The notes: generated by a model not told the origin, from the sequence alone. A stretch of 64,000 nt of DNA from Pseudomonas hefeiensis (GCF_030687835.1 NZ_CP117449.1:1302001-1366000), one strand, 5' to 3'; counted from the first letter of the stretch, positions 28,740 through 37,984 are shown. Numbers and translations: made by a program.

Positions 28740-29026
28740 ATCGCGAGCAAGCCCGCTCCCACAGAGGCGCATTGCTCCCATAGAAGTGGCTTGGTTGGCA
28801 GGGAAATTGAAGGCAGTCGCAGGGCGCTTGGCTGAACATGGGATTGGCCCCCAGAAGAGGCCTGGCTGAGCACAGGATTGGAGCCCAGAAGAGGCTTGGC
28901 TGAGCACAGAACTGGGGCCCACTGAAGATCCAGTGTGGGAGCAAAGCTTGCTCGCGATGACTGAGGCACATCCAGCATGGATGCAAGCTGACCCAGCGCT
29001 ATCGCGAGCAAGCTTTGCTCCCACAG
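28740..29026. repeat. REP units and a 34-bp tandem repeat between TcB and fumarase
   Basis: The 550-base gap 28548-29097 has no gene. A single GTGGGAGC-family unit lies at 28740-28764. At 28826-28927 a 34-bp unit (GCTTGGCTGAACATGGGATT..., ending CCCAGAAGAG) is repeated three times with substitutions. A full inverted REP pair (TGTGGGAGCAAAGCTTGCTC type) occupies 28933-29026. Confidence 0.85.
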
Positions 29027-29040
29027 GTTTTTTGCTTATA

Positions 29041-29078
29041 AAAAAAGGCCGGTGGGTTTGTCGCCCACCGGCCTTTTT
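29041..29078 (-). terminator. rho-independent terminator of the fumarase gene
   Basis: The stem AAAGGCCGGTGGG/CCCACCGGCCTTT is followed by a T run on the minus strand. It lies about 20 bases after the fumarase stop codon. Confidence 0.9.
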
Positions 29079-29097
29079 CACGGCGTCAAAGTGCGTG

Positions 29098-30621
29098 TTA
29101 CTGCACTTCCACCGCCAGGCTTTCGCTGATTTTCTTCTGCCAGATTGCCGGGCCGGTGATGTGTACCGACTCGCCTTTGCTATCGACCGCCACGGTCACC
29201 GGCATGTCCTTGACCTCGAACTCATAGATCGCTTCCATCCCCAGTTCGGCGAACGCCAGGACCTTGGATTTCTTGATCGCCTGAGCCACCAGGTAAGCGG
29301 CGCCGCCGACGGCCATCAGGTAGACGGCCTTGTTGTCCTTGATCGCTTCGATGGCGGTCGGGCCGCGTTCGGATTTGCCGATCATGCCCAACAGGCCGGT
29401 CTGCTCGAGGATCTGGCGGGTGAACTTGTCCATCCGCGTGGCGGTGGTCGGGCCGGCCGGGCCCACCACTTCGTCACCCACCGGGTCGACCGGGCCGACG
29501 TAGTAGATGAAGCGGCCCTTGAGGTCCACCGGCAAGGTTTCACCCTTGTTCAGCATTTCGACCATGCGCTTGTGCGCCGCGTCACGACCGGTGAGCATCT
29601 TGCCGTTAAGCAACACGGTTTCGCCCGGCTTCCAGCTCTGCACGTCTTCCGGGGTCAGGGTGTCGAGGTTCACGCGGCGCGCCGACGGACCGGCTTCCCA
29701 GACGATTTCCGGGTAAGCGTCCAAAGGTGGTGCCTCCAGCGACGCCGGGCCGCTGCCGTCCAGCACGAAGTGGGCGTGACGGGTGGCGGCGCAGTTGGGG
29801 ATCATGCACACCGGCAAGGACGCGGCGTGGGTCGGGTAGTCCATGATCTTCACGTCGAGCACGGTGGTCAGGCCACCCAGGCCCTGGGCGCCGATGCCCA
29901 GTTGGTTGACCTTCTCGAACAGCTCCAGGCGCATCTCTTCGATACGGTTCTGCGGGCCGCGGGCCTTGAGCTCGTGAATGTCGATGGACTCCATCAACAC
30001 TTCCTTGGCCATGACGGCCGCTTTTTCCGCGGTGCCGCCGATGCCGATACCCAGCATGCCCGGTGGGCACCAGCCGGCACCCATGGTCGGAACGGTCTTT
30101 AGCACCCAGTCGACGATGGAGTCGGACGGGTTGAGCATGGCCATCTTGGACTTGTTCTCGGAGCCGCCGCCCTTGGCCGCCACGTCCACTTCCACGGTGT
30201 TACCCGGGACGATGGAGTAGTGGATCACCGCGGGGGTGTTGTCCTTGGTGTTTTTGCGCGCACCTGCCGGGTCGGCGAGGATGGACGCGCGCAGGACGTT
30301 TTCCGGCAGGTTGTAGGCGCGACGCACGCCCTCGTTGATCATGTCGTCCAGGCTCATGGTCGCGCCATCCCAACGCACGTCCATGCCCACGCGCACGAAC
30401 ACGGTCACGATACCGGTGTCCTGGCAGATCGGCCGATGGCCGGTGGCGCACATGCGCGAGTTGATCAGGATCTGCGCCATGGAGTCACGGGCCGCCGGCG
30501 ATTCTTCGCGCAGGTAGGCCTCGTGCATCGCCTGGATGAAATCCACGGGGTGGTAGTAGGAAATGAACTGCAGGGCGTCAGCAACGCTCTGAATCAGGTC
30601 ATCTTGCTTGATCACGGTCAT
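29098..30621 (-). CDS. fumA: class I fumarate hydratase (iron-sulfur fumarase)
   Basis: A 507-residue [4Fe-4S] fumarase that interconverts fumarate and malate in the TCA cycle. Both family parts are present in one chain: the N-terminal alpha region with the cluster cysteine in GHRPICQDTGIV and the pattern SENKSKMAMLNPSD, and the beta part from about residue 330 (GETVLLNGKMLTGRDAAHKRM, YYVGPVDPVGDEVVGPAGPTT). The remaining cluster cysteines are seen at MGAGWCPPG and VCMIPNCAATRHAHF. Oxygen-sensitive class I enzymes work when iron is plentiful. Its neighbours match the P. aeruginosa PA4333 locus. It has its own terminator downstream and is divergent from the GGDEF gene. Confidence 0.95.
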   Translation of the reverse strand: MTVIKQDDLIQSVADALQFISYYHPVDFIQAMHEAYLREESPAARDSMAQILINSRMCATGHRPICQDTGIVTVFVRVGMDVRWDGATMSLDDMINEGVRRAYNLPENVLRASILADPAGARKNTKDNTPAVIHYSIVPGNTVEVDVAAKGGGSENKSKMAMLNPSDSIVDWVLKTVPTMGAGWCPPGMLGIGIGGTAEKAAVMAKEVLMESIDIHELKARGPQNRIEEMRLELFEKVNQLGIGAQGLGGLTTVLDVKIMDYPTHAASLPVCMIPNCAATRHAHFVLDGSGPASLEAPPLDAYPEIVWEAGPSARRVNLDTLTPEDVQSWKPGETVLLNGKMLTGRDAAHKRMVEMLNKGETLPVDLKGRFIYYVGPVDPVGDEVVGPAGPTTATRMDKFTRQILEQTGLLGMIGKSERGPTAIEAIKDNKAVYLMAVGGAAYLVAQAIKKSKVLAFAELGMEAIYEFEVKDMPVTVAVDSKGESVHITGPAIWQKKISESLAVEVQ

Positions 30622-30767
30622 GAGTCGCGCTCCTCTCTAAAGACGGGAACATTCAATAAGGTGCCGGCCGCTTGGGTGCATCGGTCGACGGGCGGCACCT
30701 CTTAAGGCACGCCGGGCATGCTGGCGCGACGCTAAAAAGGCGCGGCAGTATATCGCAGGCCGGCCCC

Positions 30768-30922
30768 CTGTGGGAGCGAGCTGCCTTTGTGGCGAGGGGA
30801 TTTATCCCCGCTGGGCTGCGAAGCAGCCCTGAAAGTCAGTCACCTCGGTGTGTCAGGTTGTTCGCCTTCAGGCATCTTGGGGCTGCTTCGCAGCCCAACG
30901 GGGATAAATCCCCTCGCCACAG
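30768..30922. repeat. chimeric REP: half GTGGGAGC unit joined to a GAGGGGATTTATCCCC pair
   Basis: CTGTGGGAGCGAGCTGCC (from 30768) is only the first half of a GTGGGAGC unit. It runs directly into TTTGTGGCGAGGGGATTTAT at 30787. The inverted partner of the second family ends near 30922. The remainder of the 477-base gap 30622-31098 shows no gene. Confidence 0.8.
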
Positions 30923-31098
30923 GTTAACCCTATTCCCTAGTCCAAACAGTTATGAGTCAGCCATCAAACACCTGCGTCAATTGGGCCATTGCTTTGACGC
31001 CATTTTTCTGCTCCAGAATTGAATGGTCATTTGTCGAACACGCCACTAAAGTGGCGTCTGGCCTGTAGCGTAGGACGCCTCCTGTCAGTTCCTTTCCC

Positions 31099-32220
31099 AT
31101 GGTGAGTCAACGATTGACCCATAACGCCATCCAACGTCTTTTGCTGAAACGCTTCGCCTTGGCGGCCGCGACTTACGCGCTGGCACTGGTGTTGTTGTGG
31201 TTGGCATTTTTCAGTGGTCATTACCTCGATTCGCTGCGCGATGTCATCATCGGCAGCGTGTTGGTGGTGTTGTGCCAGGCAGGGCTGTTCGCGCTGTTTA
31301 TCACTGACCGCAACTTGCGGTTCGCCGACCCCAGTCTCACCGAAATACAGGTACTGATCGGCCTGGGCTGGCAGACCTGGGTGATGGCGCACCTGGACCA
31401 GGCCCGAGGCGTATTCCTGGTGTTCTATGTGCTGATCCTGCTGTTCGGGCTGTTCCACTTGTCCCGTCGGGTCTTCGTGCGCTGCGCGATGCTGGTGTTT
31501 TTCAGTTTCACCGCCATCACCCTCTGGGACGGCTACTTCTTCAGGCTTCCCGACCCCACGCTGGCCGGGTTGCAGGTGTGCGTGCTGTTTATCGTGCTGG
31601 TGTGGCTGGTGCTCTACGCCAGTTACGTGCAGAACTCACGCCAACGCATGCGTCAACGGCGGTTTGCCTTGCAGGCGCACCAGGACACTCTGCGCGGCAT
31701 GATGCGCCAGCTCGAAGATCTGGTGGCCACGGATGAACTGACCGGTTTATTCAACCGCCGACACTTCCTGCGCCTGGCTTCCCGGGAGCTCAACACGCTC
31801 AGGCCCGGTGTTGCCCATGGCCTGGCCTTGATCGATCTCGACCATTTCAAGCGCATCAACGACCTGCACGGCCACGCCGCCGGTGACCAGGTGCTTCAGG
31901 CATTCGCCGGCGTCGCCACGGCCTGCCTGCGCGAAGGCGATGTACTGGCCCGTTACGGTGGCGAAGAGTTCGTCATGCTGCTGCCGGCCTGCGACCCGTC
32001 GCGGCTGACGGCCTGTTGCGAGCGGTTGCGGCTGGCATTTACTGAAGTCGAGTTGATCGGCTTGCAGGTCGGTTCCCTCAGCCTGTCGGTGGGCATGACG
32101 ATGCTGGAGACGGGCGACGACCTGGACAACGCATTGCAGCGTGCCGACCAGGCCTTGTACCGTGCCAAGCGAGATGGCCGCAATCGGTGCGCCGCCGCCT
32201 GGGAGAACGTCGATGCCTGA
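31099..32220 (+). CDS. membrane diguanylate cyclase (SadC-like by synteny)
   Basis: A 373-residue protein that makes cyclic di-GMP from two GTP. The N-terminal 190 residues hold about six transmembrane helices. A short helix follows, then a GGDEF domain at about 205-365 with the active motif RYGGEEF. An RxxD inhibitory I-site lies five residues upstream (REGD). The conserved DELTGLFNRRHF and LIDLDHFKRINDLHGH are intact, so it should be active and product-inhibited. The neighbours (fumarase upstream, ferredoxin reductase downstream, pykA beyond) match PA4332, the biofilm/motility cyclase SadC, although this protein is shorter. The start codon has no strong Shine-Dalgarno. Confidence 0.85.
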   Translation: MVSQRLTHNAIQRLLLKRFALAAATYALALVLLWLAFFSGHYLDSLRDVIIGSVLVVLCQAGLFALFITDRNLRFADPSLTEIQVLIGLGWQTWVMAHLDQARGVFLVFYVLILLFGLFHLSRRVFVRCAMLVFFSFTAITLWDGYFFRLPDPTLAGLQVCVLFIVLVWLVLYASYVQNSRQRMRQRRFALQAHQDTLRGMMRQLEDLVATDELTGLFNRRHFLRLASRELNTLRPGVAHGLALIDLDHFKRINDLHGHAAGDQVLQAFAGVATACLREGDVLARYGGEEFVMLLPACDPSRLTACCERLRLAFTEVELIGLQVGSLSLSVGMTMLETGDDLDNALQRADQALYRAKRDGRNRCAAAWENVDA

Positions 32221-33151
32221 AGTAAAAGTCGCCGACCGGCAGTGGACGGTGGCGACGGGCAGTAATCTGCTGGACACGCTGAATCAGGGAGGCGTGGCGG
32301 TGCCCTACAGTTGTCGCGCCGGCAGTTGCCATGCGTGTCTGGTGCAGTGCGTGAACGGTGATGTGCGCGACAGTCGACCCGACGCCTTGAGCCCCAAGCA
32401 GCGCGAGCAAGGCTGGCGGCTGGCGTGTCAGTGCCAGGTGATCGAGGAGGATGTGCAGATCCACACCTTTGACCCACAACGCGACGGCCGCGCCGCCCAG
32501 GTGGCGGCGGCGGATTGGCTGAGCCCCGACGTGCTGCGCCTGCGCGTGATCCCTGAGCGGGCGTTGCGTTACCAGGCGGGGCAGCATCTGGTGCTGTGGG
32601 CCGGTGACGTCGCCCGCCCGTATTCCCTGGCGAGCCTGCCCGAAGAAGACCGCTTCCTGGAGTTTCACCTCGATTGCCGCGAACCCGGCCAGTTCATCGA
32701 CGCGGCGCGACAGATGAAAGCGGGCGACCCGATCGTTCTCGGTGAGTTGCGCGGCGGCGCCCTGCATTACGATCCCGAGTGGCACGATAAACCGCTGTGG
32801 CTACTGGCGGCCGGCACCGGCCTGGCACCGTTGTTCGGTCTTTTGCGCGCAGCCCTGCATCAGCATCACCAAGGCACGATTCGTCTTATTCACGTGGCCC
32901 ATGATGCTGCCGGGCACTATTTGGCCAAACCCCTGGCGGCACTGGCGGCCAAGCATCAACACTTCACCGTGGAGCTGCTGACCACGGCCGAGGCGCCCTC
33001 TGCGTTGGCGCAACTGCGGCTTGTTTCCCGGCAAACCCAGGCCTTACTCTGCGGCCATCCCGACCGGGTCGAGGCCTTTGCCAAACGCCTGTACCTGGCT
33101 GGCCTGCCGCGTAATCAACTGCTGGCCGATGTCTTCCTGACCCGTGGTTGA
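32213..33151 (+). CDS. ferredoxin reductase with N-terminal 2Fe-2S domain
   Basis: A 312-residue flavin/iron-sulfur oxidoreductase. Residues about 1-85 are a plant-type ferredoxin domain with the cluster cysteines in YSCRAGSCHACLVQ and LACQCQ. An FAD-binding domain follows, with RPYSLASLP near residue 135. The NAD(P)-binding domain starts at LWLLAAGTGLAPLFGLLRA and has a LLCGHPDRVEAF segment near the end. It transfers electrons between NAD(P)H and an unknown partner. The chosen start (MPEVKVADRQW) overlaps the last codons of the cyclase gene, so the two are coupled. Matches the PA4331 position by synteny. Confidence 0.9.
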   Translation: MPEVKVADRQWTVATGSNLLDTLNQGGVAVPYSCRAGSCHACLVQCVNGDVRDSRPDALSPKQREQGWRLACQCQVIEEDVQIHTFDPQRDGRAAQVAAADWLSPDVLRLRVIPERALRYQAGQHLVLWAGDVARPYSLASLPEEDRFLEFHLDCREPGQFIDAARQMKAGDPIVLGELRGGALHYDPEWHDKPLWLLAAGTGLAPLFGLLRAALHQHHQGTIRLIHVAHDAAGHYLAKPLAALAAKHQHFTVELLTTAEAPSALAQLRLVSRQTQALLCGHPDRVEAFAKRLYLAGLPRNQLLADVFLTRG

Positions 33152-33278
33152 GCGCTGATCTTCCGACGCGAGACCGACCATGACCGACACCCAGCGACTG
33201 CGCTCGCCGGAGGCGGTGGCGGCGCTGTCGGTGTTTATCAACAGGCGTTGAGTTTTTGTAGTGCCTGGGCTGGCCCCA

Positions 33279-33764
33279 TCGCGAGCAGGCTCGCTCCCAC
33301 AAGGTGGTGGTCAGTAGGAGACTCTGTGGGAGCAAAGCTTGCTCGCGATAGCGGTGGCTCAGCTTGCATCAATGTTGAATGTACCAACGCCATCGCGAGC
33401 AAGCTTTGCTCCCACAGTAGATTTGTGGTGTTCATGAATAATGTGTTCAACACAACCCCCCCCCCGTGGGAGCGGGCTTGCTCGCGAAAGCGGTGGCTCA
33501 GCTTGCATCAATGTTGAATGTACCAACGCCATCGCGAGCAAGCTTTGCTCCCACAGTAGATCTGTGGTGTTCATGAATAATGTGTTCAACACAAAACCCC
33601 CTGTGGGAGCGGGCTTGCTCGCGAAAGCGGTGGCTCAGCTTGCATCAATGTTGAATGTACCAACGCCATCGCGAGCAAGCTTTGCTCCCACAGTAGATCT
33701 GTGGTGTTCATGAATAATGTGTTCAACACAAAACCCCCTGTGGGAGCAAAGCTTGCTCGCGATA
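33279..33764. repeat. tandem REPIN array, period 137-140 bp
   Basis: A lone inverted unit (33279-33301) is followed by three complete REP pairs (33325-33417, 33465-33556, 33602-33692) and a final half unit (from 33739). The pairs share the same 40-base inner spacer (around GCATCAATGTTGAATGTACC). They are joined by the same linker (GTGGTGTTCATGAATAATGT, then GTTCAACACA), so the whole 137-140 bp block is repeated. The gap 33152-33856 has no convincing gene. Confidence 0.9.
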
Positions 33765-33804
33765 GCGCCAGCCCAGGCAACACATTTATCAGGCGGCAAC
33801 AACC

Positions 33805-33840
33805 AAAAAGCCCCGCCATTCACCTGGCGGGGCTTTTGTT
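33805..33840 (-). terminator. rho-independent terminator of the pyruvate kinase gene
   Basis: The stem AAAAGCCCCGCCA/TGGCGGGGCTTTT has a six-base loop and a T run on the minus strand. It lies 17 bases after the pyk stop codon. Confidence 0.9.
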
Positions 33841-33856
33841 TTCAGCAGTCGGTCAC

Positions 33857-35310
33857 TCAGACCATCGGGTCGCCAACATGCAGGATTTTCATCCCGTTGG
33901 TGCCGCCGATGGTGTGGTAGCTGTCACCCTTGGTCAGGATGACCCAGTCGCCGGTTTGCACCACGCCGCGCTTGACCAGTTCATCCACCGCCGCCTGGCT
34001 GACTTCGCCCGGTTGTAGGGCGGCCGGGTCGAACGGCACGGTGTAGACGCCACGGAACATGGCGGCGCGAGCCTGGGTTTCGCGGTGCGGGGAGAACGCG
34101 TAGATCGGCACCGAGGAGCGGATACGCGACATGATCAGCGGCGTGTAGCCACTTTCGGTCAGGGCGATGATCGCCTTCACGCCGGGGAAGTGGTTGGCGG
34201 TATACATCGTCGCCAGGGCGATGCTCTCGTCGCAGCGCTCGAAGGTCTTGCCGATCCGGTGGCTGGAGGTCTTGCTGGTAGGGTGCTTTTCAGCGCCGAT
34301 GCAGATGCGTGCCATGGCCTGCACCGCTTCGAGCGGGTAGAGGCCGGCGGCGCTTTCGGCCGAGAGCATCACGGCGTCGGTGTAGTCGAGTACGGCGTTG
34401 GCTACGTCGGACACCTCGGCGCGGGTCGGCATCGGGTTCTGGATCATCGACTCCATCATCTGGGTCGCGACGATCACCGCTTTGTTGTGGCGGCGCGCGT
34501 GCAGAATGATCTTTTTCTGGATGCCCACCAGCTCGGCGTCGCCGATTTCCACGCCCAGGTCACCACGGGCCACCATCACGGCGTCGGAGGCCTTGATCAG
34601 GCCGTCGAGGGTTTCGTCATCGGCCACGGCTTCGGCGCGCTCGATCTTGGCCACCAGCCAGGCGGTGCCGCCGGCTTCGTCGCGCAGTTGACGGGCGTAT
34701 TCCATATCAGCAGCGTCACGCGGGAAGGACACGGCGAGGTAGTCGACTTCCATTTCCGCGGCCAGTTTGATGTCGGCCTTGTCTTTTTCGGTCAGGGCCG
34801 GGGCTGTCAGGCCGCCGCCGCGACGGTTGATGCCCTTGTGATCCGACAGCGGACCGCCGATGGTCACGGTGCAGTTCAGTTCGGTGGCAGTGGCGGTGTC
34901 GACGCGCATCACCACGCGACCGTCGTCGAGCAGCAGCTCGTCGCCCACGCCGCAATCCTTGACCAGGTCCGGGTAGTCGATACCGACCACCTGCTGGTTG
35001 CCTTCGGTCAACGGATGGCTGGTGGAGAAGGTGAAAGTGTCACCAATCTTCAACTCGATGCGCTTGTTGGCGAATTTGGCGATACGGATCTTCGGGCCTT
35101 GCAGGTCACCCAGCAGGGCGACAAAACGGCCATGCTTGGCAGCAAGATCGCGCACCAGCTTGGCACGAGCCTTGTGCTCGTCGGGGGGGTGCCGTGGGAG
35201 AAATTCAGACGGGCAACGTCCAGGCCAGCCAGAATCAGCTGTTCGAGAACTTCCGGCGAGTTACTGGCCGGGCCAAGGGTAGCGACGATTTTGGTGCGAC
35301 GGACGGACAT
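33857..35310 (-). CDS. pykA: pyruvate kinase, reading frame broken at a C7 run
   Basis: Pyruvate kinase converts phosphoenolpyruvate and ADP to pyruvate and ATP. The start at 35310 gives [20 protein letters not shown] and continues to LNFSHGTP (about residue 40). There the frame breaks in a run of seven C (minus strand; 35183-35189). The family sequence [13 protein letters not shown] needs five or eight. Downstream the rest is complete: the nucleotide and Mg sites ([21 protein letters not shown]), the MTQ-like [10 protein letters not shown], and a C-terminal domain to the stop at 33857. Repaired, it would have about 483 residues. Since the rest is well conserved, an assembly error is likelier than real loss. 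Synteny fits PA4329 pykA. Confidence 0.88.
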
Positions 35311-35452
35311 GCAAAACTCCTCAGGTTCAAGCGCCAGCGAAGGCTACTATGCTCTTTGGGTGTAGTCATTGTTCATATGCACTACTTTTTCGTTTCTTTT
35401 TCGAAATGAACATTCCTGAAAATTTTTGCGCCTCTACGGCTTCACATTCCTC

Positions 35453-35587
35453 CTGTGGCGAGGGGATTTATCCCCGCCGGGCTGCGAAGCAGCCCCAAGA
35501 TGGCAGATGCACATTAACCTGACACACCCAGGTGGCTGGCTTGGGGGCTGCTGCGCAGCCCCAGCGGGGATAAATCCCCTCGCCACA
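35453..35587. repeat. REP pair (GAGGGGATTTATCCCC family)
   Basis: Inverted CTGTGGCGAGGGGATTTATC units enclose a spacer of about 80 bases. The gap 35311-35667 between the divergent pyk and lipoprotein genes holds this repeat and an AT-rich pyk promoter stretch (35360-35430). Confidence 0.88.
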
Positions 35588-35667
35588 AGAGCACTGCCAA
35601 GCTGCGTTTTCGGGTTGAAGATTTTCCCACCCAGGTCGATACAGAGCTCAAGACAGGAGAACCTCCC

Positions 35668-36042
35668 ATGCGATTCGTGCTTTTTATTGCCCTGGCCCTG
35701 AGCATCACGGGCTGCACCCGTTGGTCGATGAACCACCACATGAACCTGGCCTACAAGGCCTACGAGCGGGGCAATTGCGAGCAGGTAATGCTCGAACTGT
35801 CCAAGGTCGATCGCGCCAGTCGTGCCCGCCGCTACATGCAGCCGGAAGTTTCGATGATGCGCGGCCAGTGCCTGGAACGACAGAAGCTGTTTGTCGATGC
35901 GGCGCAAACCTACCAGTTCATCATGACCCAATACCCTAGCAGCGAATACGCCTTCCGCGCCCGGGCCCGGCTCGAAACCCTGCAGAGTCTGGGCCATTAC
36001 CCGACTCGCAGCGCCTCGGCGATCCGCCCCACGGCGTTCTGA
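35668..36042 (+). CDS. small outer-membrane-type lipoprotein with a TPR-like repeat
   Basis: A 124-residue lipoprotein. The signal peptide MRFVLFIALALSITGC ends in the lipobox SITGC, so the mature protein starts with a lipidated Cys near residue 16. The rest is helical, with a tetratricopeptide-like pattern (LAYKAYERGNCEQVMLELSK and later DAAQTYQFIMTQYPSSEYAFRARAR), as in YfgM/BamD-like small TPR lipoproteins. A good AGGAGA site precedes the start. Function unknown. It belongs to the conserved core block rather than to the toxin island. Confidence 0.85.
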   Translation: MRFVLFIALALSITGCTRWSMNHHMNLAYKAYERGNCEQVMLELSKVDRASRARRYMQPEVSMMRGQCLERQKLFVDAAQTYQFIMTQYPSSEYAFRARARLETLQSLGHYPTRSASAIRPTAF

Positions 36043-36328
36043 CCGTCTGTCAAAAACCATGGCCAGGCGCGATCCCTGGCCATCGCTGCCTTGTACCATT
36101 GCGTTTGATGAAACTATCGGGCTGGCCGTCGCCATACCTTAAGCTATATTTGTACAAGTAGTGATTAGAGCCAGGTCTCTAATTAAAGAGGCACCTGTGA
36201 CCGGCAGAAGTCGAGTCAGAGCGCTCCCAAGCGTCTGGCACCGGAATCGGGGAGAGCGGGCCTGTTCTTGCCGTTCCGAAGTATCGGTAGCCCCTGTAAT
36301 GGGGGTCGTTCAAAAAGCGATACAGGAC

Positions 36329-36688
36329 ATGTACAAAAAGAGGCGAATCGAACGGCACCAGTTGCCGTATTTCCTGCGCGTGTTCAACGGTATGAACGGC
36401 AGGCCCATCGGGTTTCTGGGTAACGTGTCGAAAGATGGCCTGATGCTGATCAGCCATTTGCCGCTGATGGTCGGCGCAGACTTTAATCTGCACCTCAAGA
36501 TCCCTGCCGATGAGGGACCGCAGCTAGACATCGAATTGAAGGCCAATTGCCTTTGGTGTCATGAGGATGTGACGCCGCAGCATTTCGACGCTGGCTTCAG
36601 CCTCAACTGGGCGCCGCCGGAGTACGGGCAGCTGGTGAGTGCGTTGCAGCAGTATTTCAGCTTTCATCCGTTGCCAGAGTCGGCTTGA
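36329..36688 (+). CDS. PilZ domain protein (cyclic di-GMP receptor candidate)
   Basis: A 119-residue single PilZ domain. The start MYKKRRIERHQLPYFLRVFN contains an RxxxR-type element (RRIER), and the second motif region is FLGNVSKDGLMLIS (a D/NxSxxG-like pattern, N-V-S-K-D-G). Together these are the cyclic di-GMP binding parts. The start at 36329 is chosen because it gives the family N-terminus and has CAGGAC just upstream. In-frame ATGs at 36299 and 36161 would add a poorly conserved leader. The neighbours match PA4324. It may respond to the nearby diguanylate cyclase, but this is inference. It is the last core gene before the TcA island. Confidence 0.82.
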   Translation: MYKKRRIERHQLPYFLRVFNGMNGRPIGFLGNVSKDGLMLISHLPLMVGADFNLHLKIPADEGPQLDIELKANCLWCHEDVTPQHFDAGFSLNWAPPEYGQLVSALQQYFSFHPLPESA

Positions 36689-36741
36689 AACCGCCTCTGC
36701 AGCAACCGGCCTGACCCTTGCGGGGTTACCTCAATCCAACT

Positions 36742-36940
36742 TGTGGCAGCGGGCTTGCTCGCCAACGCGGTGGATCAGCTTGCGTCAATGCTCAATGTGC
36801 CGACGCCTTCGCGAGCAAGCCCGCTCCCACAGAAAGCAAGGGCATGCCGGACTTGTGAACACCCCAGATCCAGTGTGGGAGCGAGCCTGCTCGCGATAGC
36901 GATCTCAAGTACGCCATCGCGAGCAGGCTCGCTCCCACAG
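36742..36940. repeat. two REP pairs (GTGGGAGC family)
   Basis: The first pair is at 36742-36832; its left unit is slightly decayed (TGTGGCAGCGGGCTTGCTCG). The second is at 36873-36940 with a short spacer. No gene is present in 36689-36982. Confidence 0.85.
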
Positions 36941-36982
36941 GTTCTTCATCGCATCTACGGAATCATTCAGTTGGCTTAATTT

Positions 36983-37038
36983 TCAGCGCTGAACCTTCGC
37001 CTCGTTATCCAGCATCTTCTCCAGCAACAACACACTGA
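36983..37038 (-). pseudogene. C-terminal remnant of a DUF6124 gene
   Basis: On the minus strand this reads ...LSVLLLEKMLDNEAKVQR and stops. It matches the end of the intact DUF6124 protein at 38109 (VLLLEKLLDNEAKVQP). At DNA level 46 bases starting GCTGAACCTTCGCCTCGTTA are the same in both places with one difference. No upstream part of the gene remains. Confidence 0.75.
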
Positions 37039-37052
37039 GTCACCGCCACAAC

Positions 37053-37724
37053 TTAACCCATTTGGAAATGCAGATTCGCAAAGATCAATCCGGCGAAGCG
37101 TGCAGGCAAACCCACTTCCACCGTGCGGGATCTGGGGGTACTACTGACCACTATCCCCGCTTCGATCAAGCGGCCCAGTTCTTCCGTTGCAAGCCGATCC
37201 TTCAAACCTGTGAACACCTTAAACTCCGCACGCGGCATCGCGCCTTGGGTGAGAAGAGCCAACACAGCAGCTGCACTGGTGGGTCTGATACCGGCACGGC
37301 GAAGGTCAGGATCCGTAGAGAACACATGAACAACCTGTTCGCGCAACCTGGCTGGGTTTAACGAGGTCGTCATGTATTCAATCTGGTCGTGGCAGACATC
37401 GAGCATGAACTCGATGAAGTTGAAGTAGTGACGCTGTGAGAGTTGGCCGCGCCCGTCATAGTCACCTTCACGAGGGCGATCAGCCAAGGCCAGGAAGCGA
37501 TAGTACTCATCCTGCCTGCGAGCCAGGCCACGAGACAGTGACCAGAGGGAAGGTTTCAGCCCGAGATGAACAAGTTGCAGGTGGGTGAGCATCCGAATCA
37601 CTCGGCCATTACCATCAAGGAAGGGATGGACAAGCGCCACTCGGTGATGACCTGCCAGGGCCGCGATCAATTGGCGCCGCGGATCCTTTATTCGTCCGTA
37701 CTGCAGCTGCAGATGCTCAAGCAT
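37053..37724 (-). pseudogene. Fic-family AMP-transferase, N-terminally truncated
   Basis: The 223 residues include the Fic active-site loop VHPFLDGNGRVIRM near residue 32 and a C-terminal winged-helix region (about 150-215: RPTSAAAVLALLTQ...LGRLIEAGIV), typical of large Fic proteins. Such proteins normally have about 150 more residues before the catalytic helix, including the inhibitory region. Here an in-frame TAA lies six codons upstream of the first ATG, so that part is missing. The remaining frame has a weak AGGA site and might still be translated. It lies between two copies of a DUF6124 gene end, next to the toxin island. Either a remnant or a shortened active form. Confidence 0.7.
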
Positions 37725-37734
37725 GGGTCCTGCG

Positions 37735-37845
37735 GAAATTTATGCGGAAAATAAAACGGCCGATAGCGCCCGTGGTTGCTTGGTTTAGTGATGTCGTACG
37801 ATAGATTGTTTTCAGCGTTTTTGCGGAATTTTATGCGGAAAATCT
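37735..37845. repeat. two direct repeats upstream of the Fic gene
   Basis: TTTATGCGGAAAAT (or TTTTATGCGGAAAATC) occurs at about 37739 and 37829, 90 bases apart. Each is preceded by another GCGGAA. The repeats could be operator sites of the Fic gene or remains of its former upstream part. Confidence 0.4.
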
Positions 37846-37984
37846 AAAATTGATTAATCAGCACCTGCACATGTGCGCAGCCGGCGAAACGGCGGAGAAT
37901 CTGTAGGCCGGGACTGGTAGGCGAGACCACGATTGTGGCCCGGCATCGGTTTTATGCCCTATACGTTCCCCAAATGTGACATCT

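Noticed and set aside
30672..31022. Open frame between fumarase and the GGDEF gene
   Set aside because: It runs through a REP pair and has no conserved domain or ribosome site.
33180..33251. 23-codon frame MTDTQRLRSPEAVAALSVFIN after the ferredoxin reductase
   Set aside because: Too short and without homology that I recognise. It could be the start of a lost gene, but the evidence is too thin for a feature.
33279..33766. Regularly spaced repeats that might be a CRISPR array
   Set aside because: The period is 137-140 bp, the repeats are inverted REP pairs, the spacers are identical, and no cas genes are present.
35361..35375. Possible HexR-like site (TGTAGTCATTGTTCA) upstream of pykA
   Set aside because: Only a partial match to the gammaproteobacterial consensus, and the right half is poor. 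Not strong enough to list as a site.
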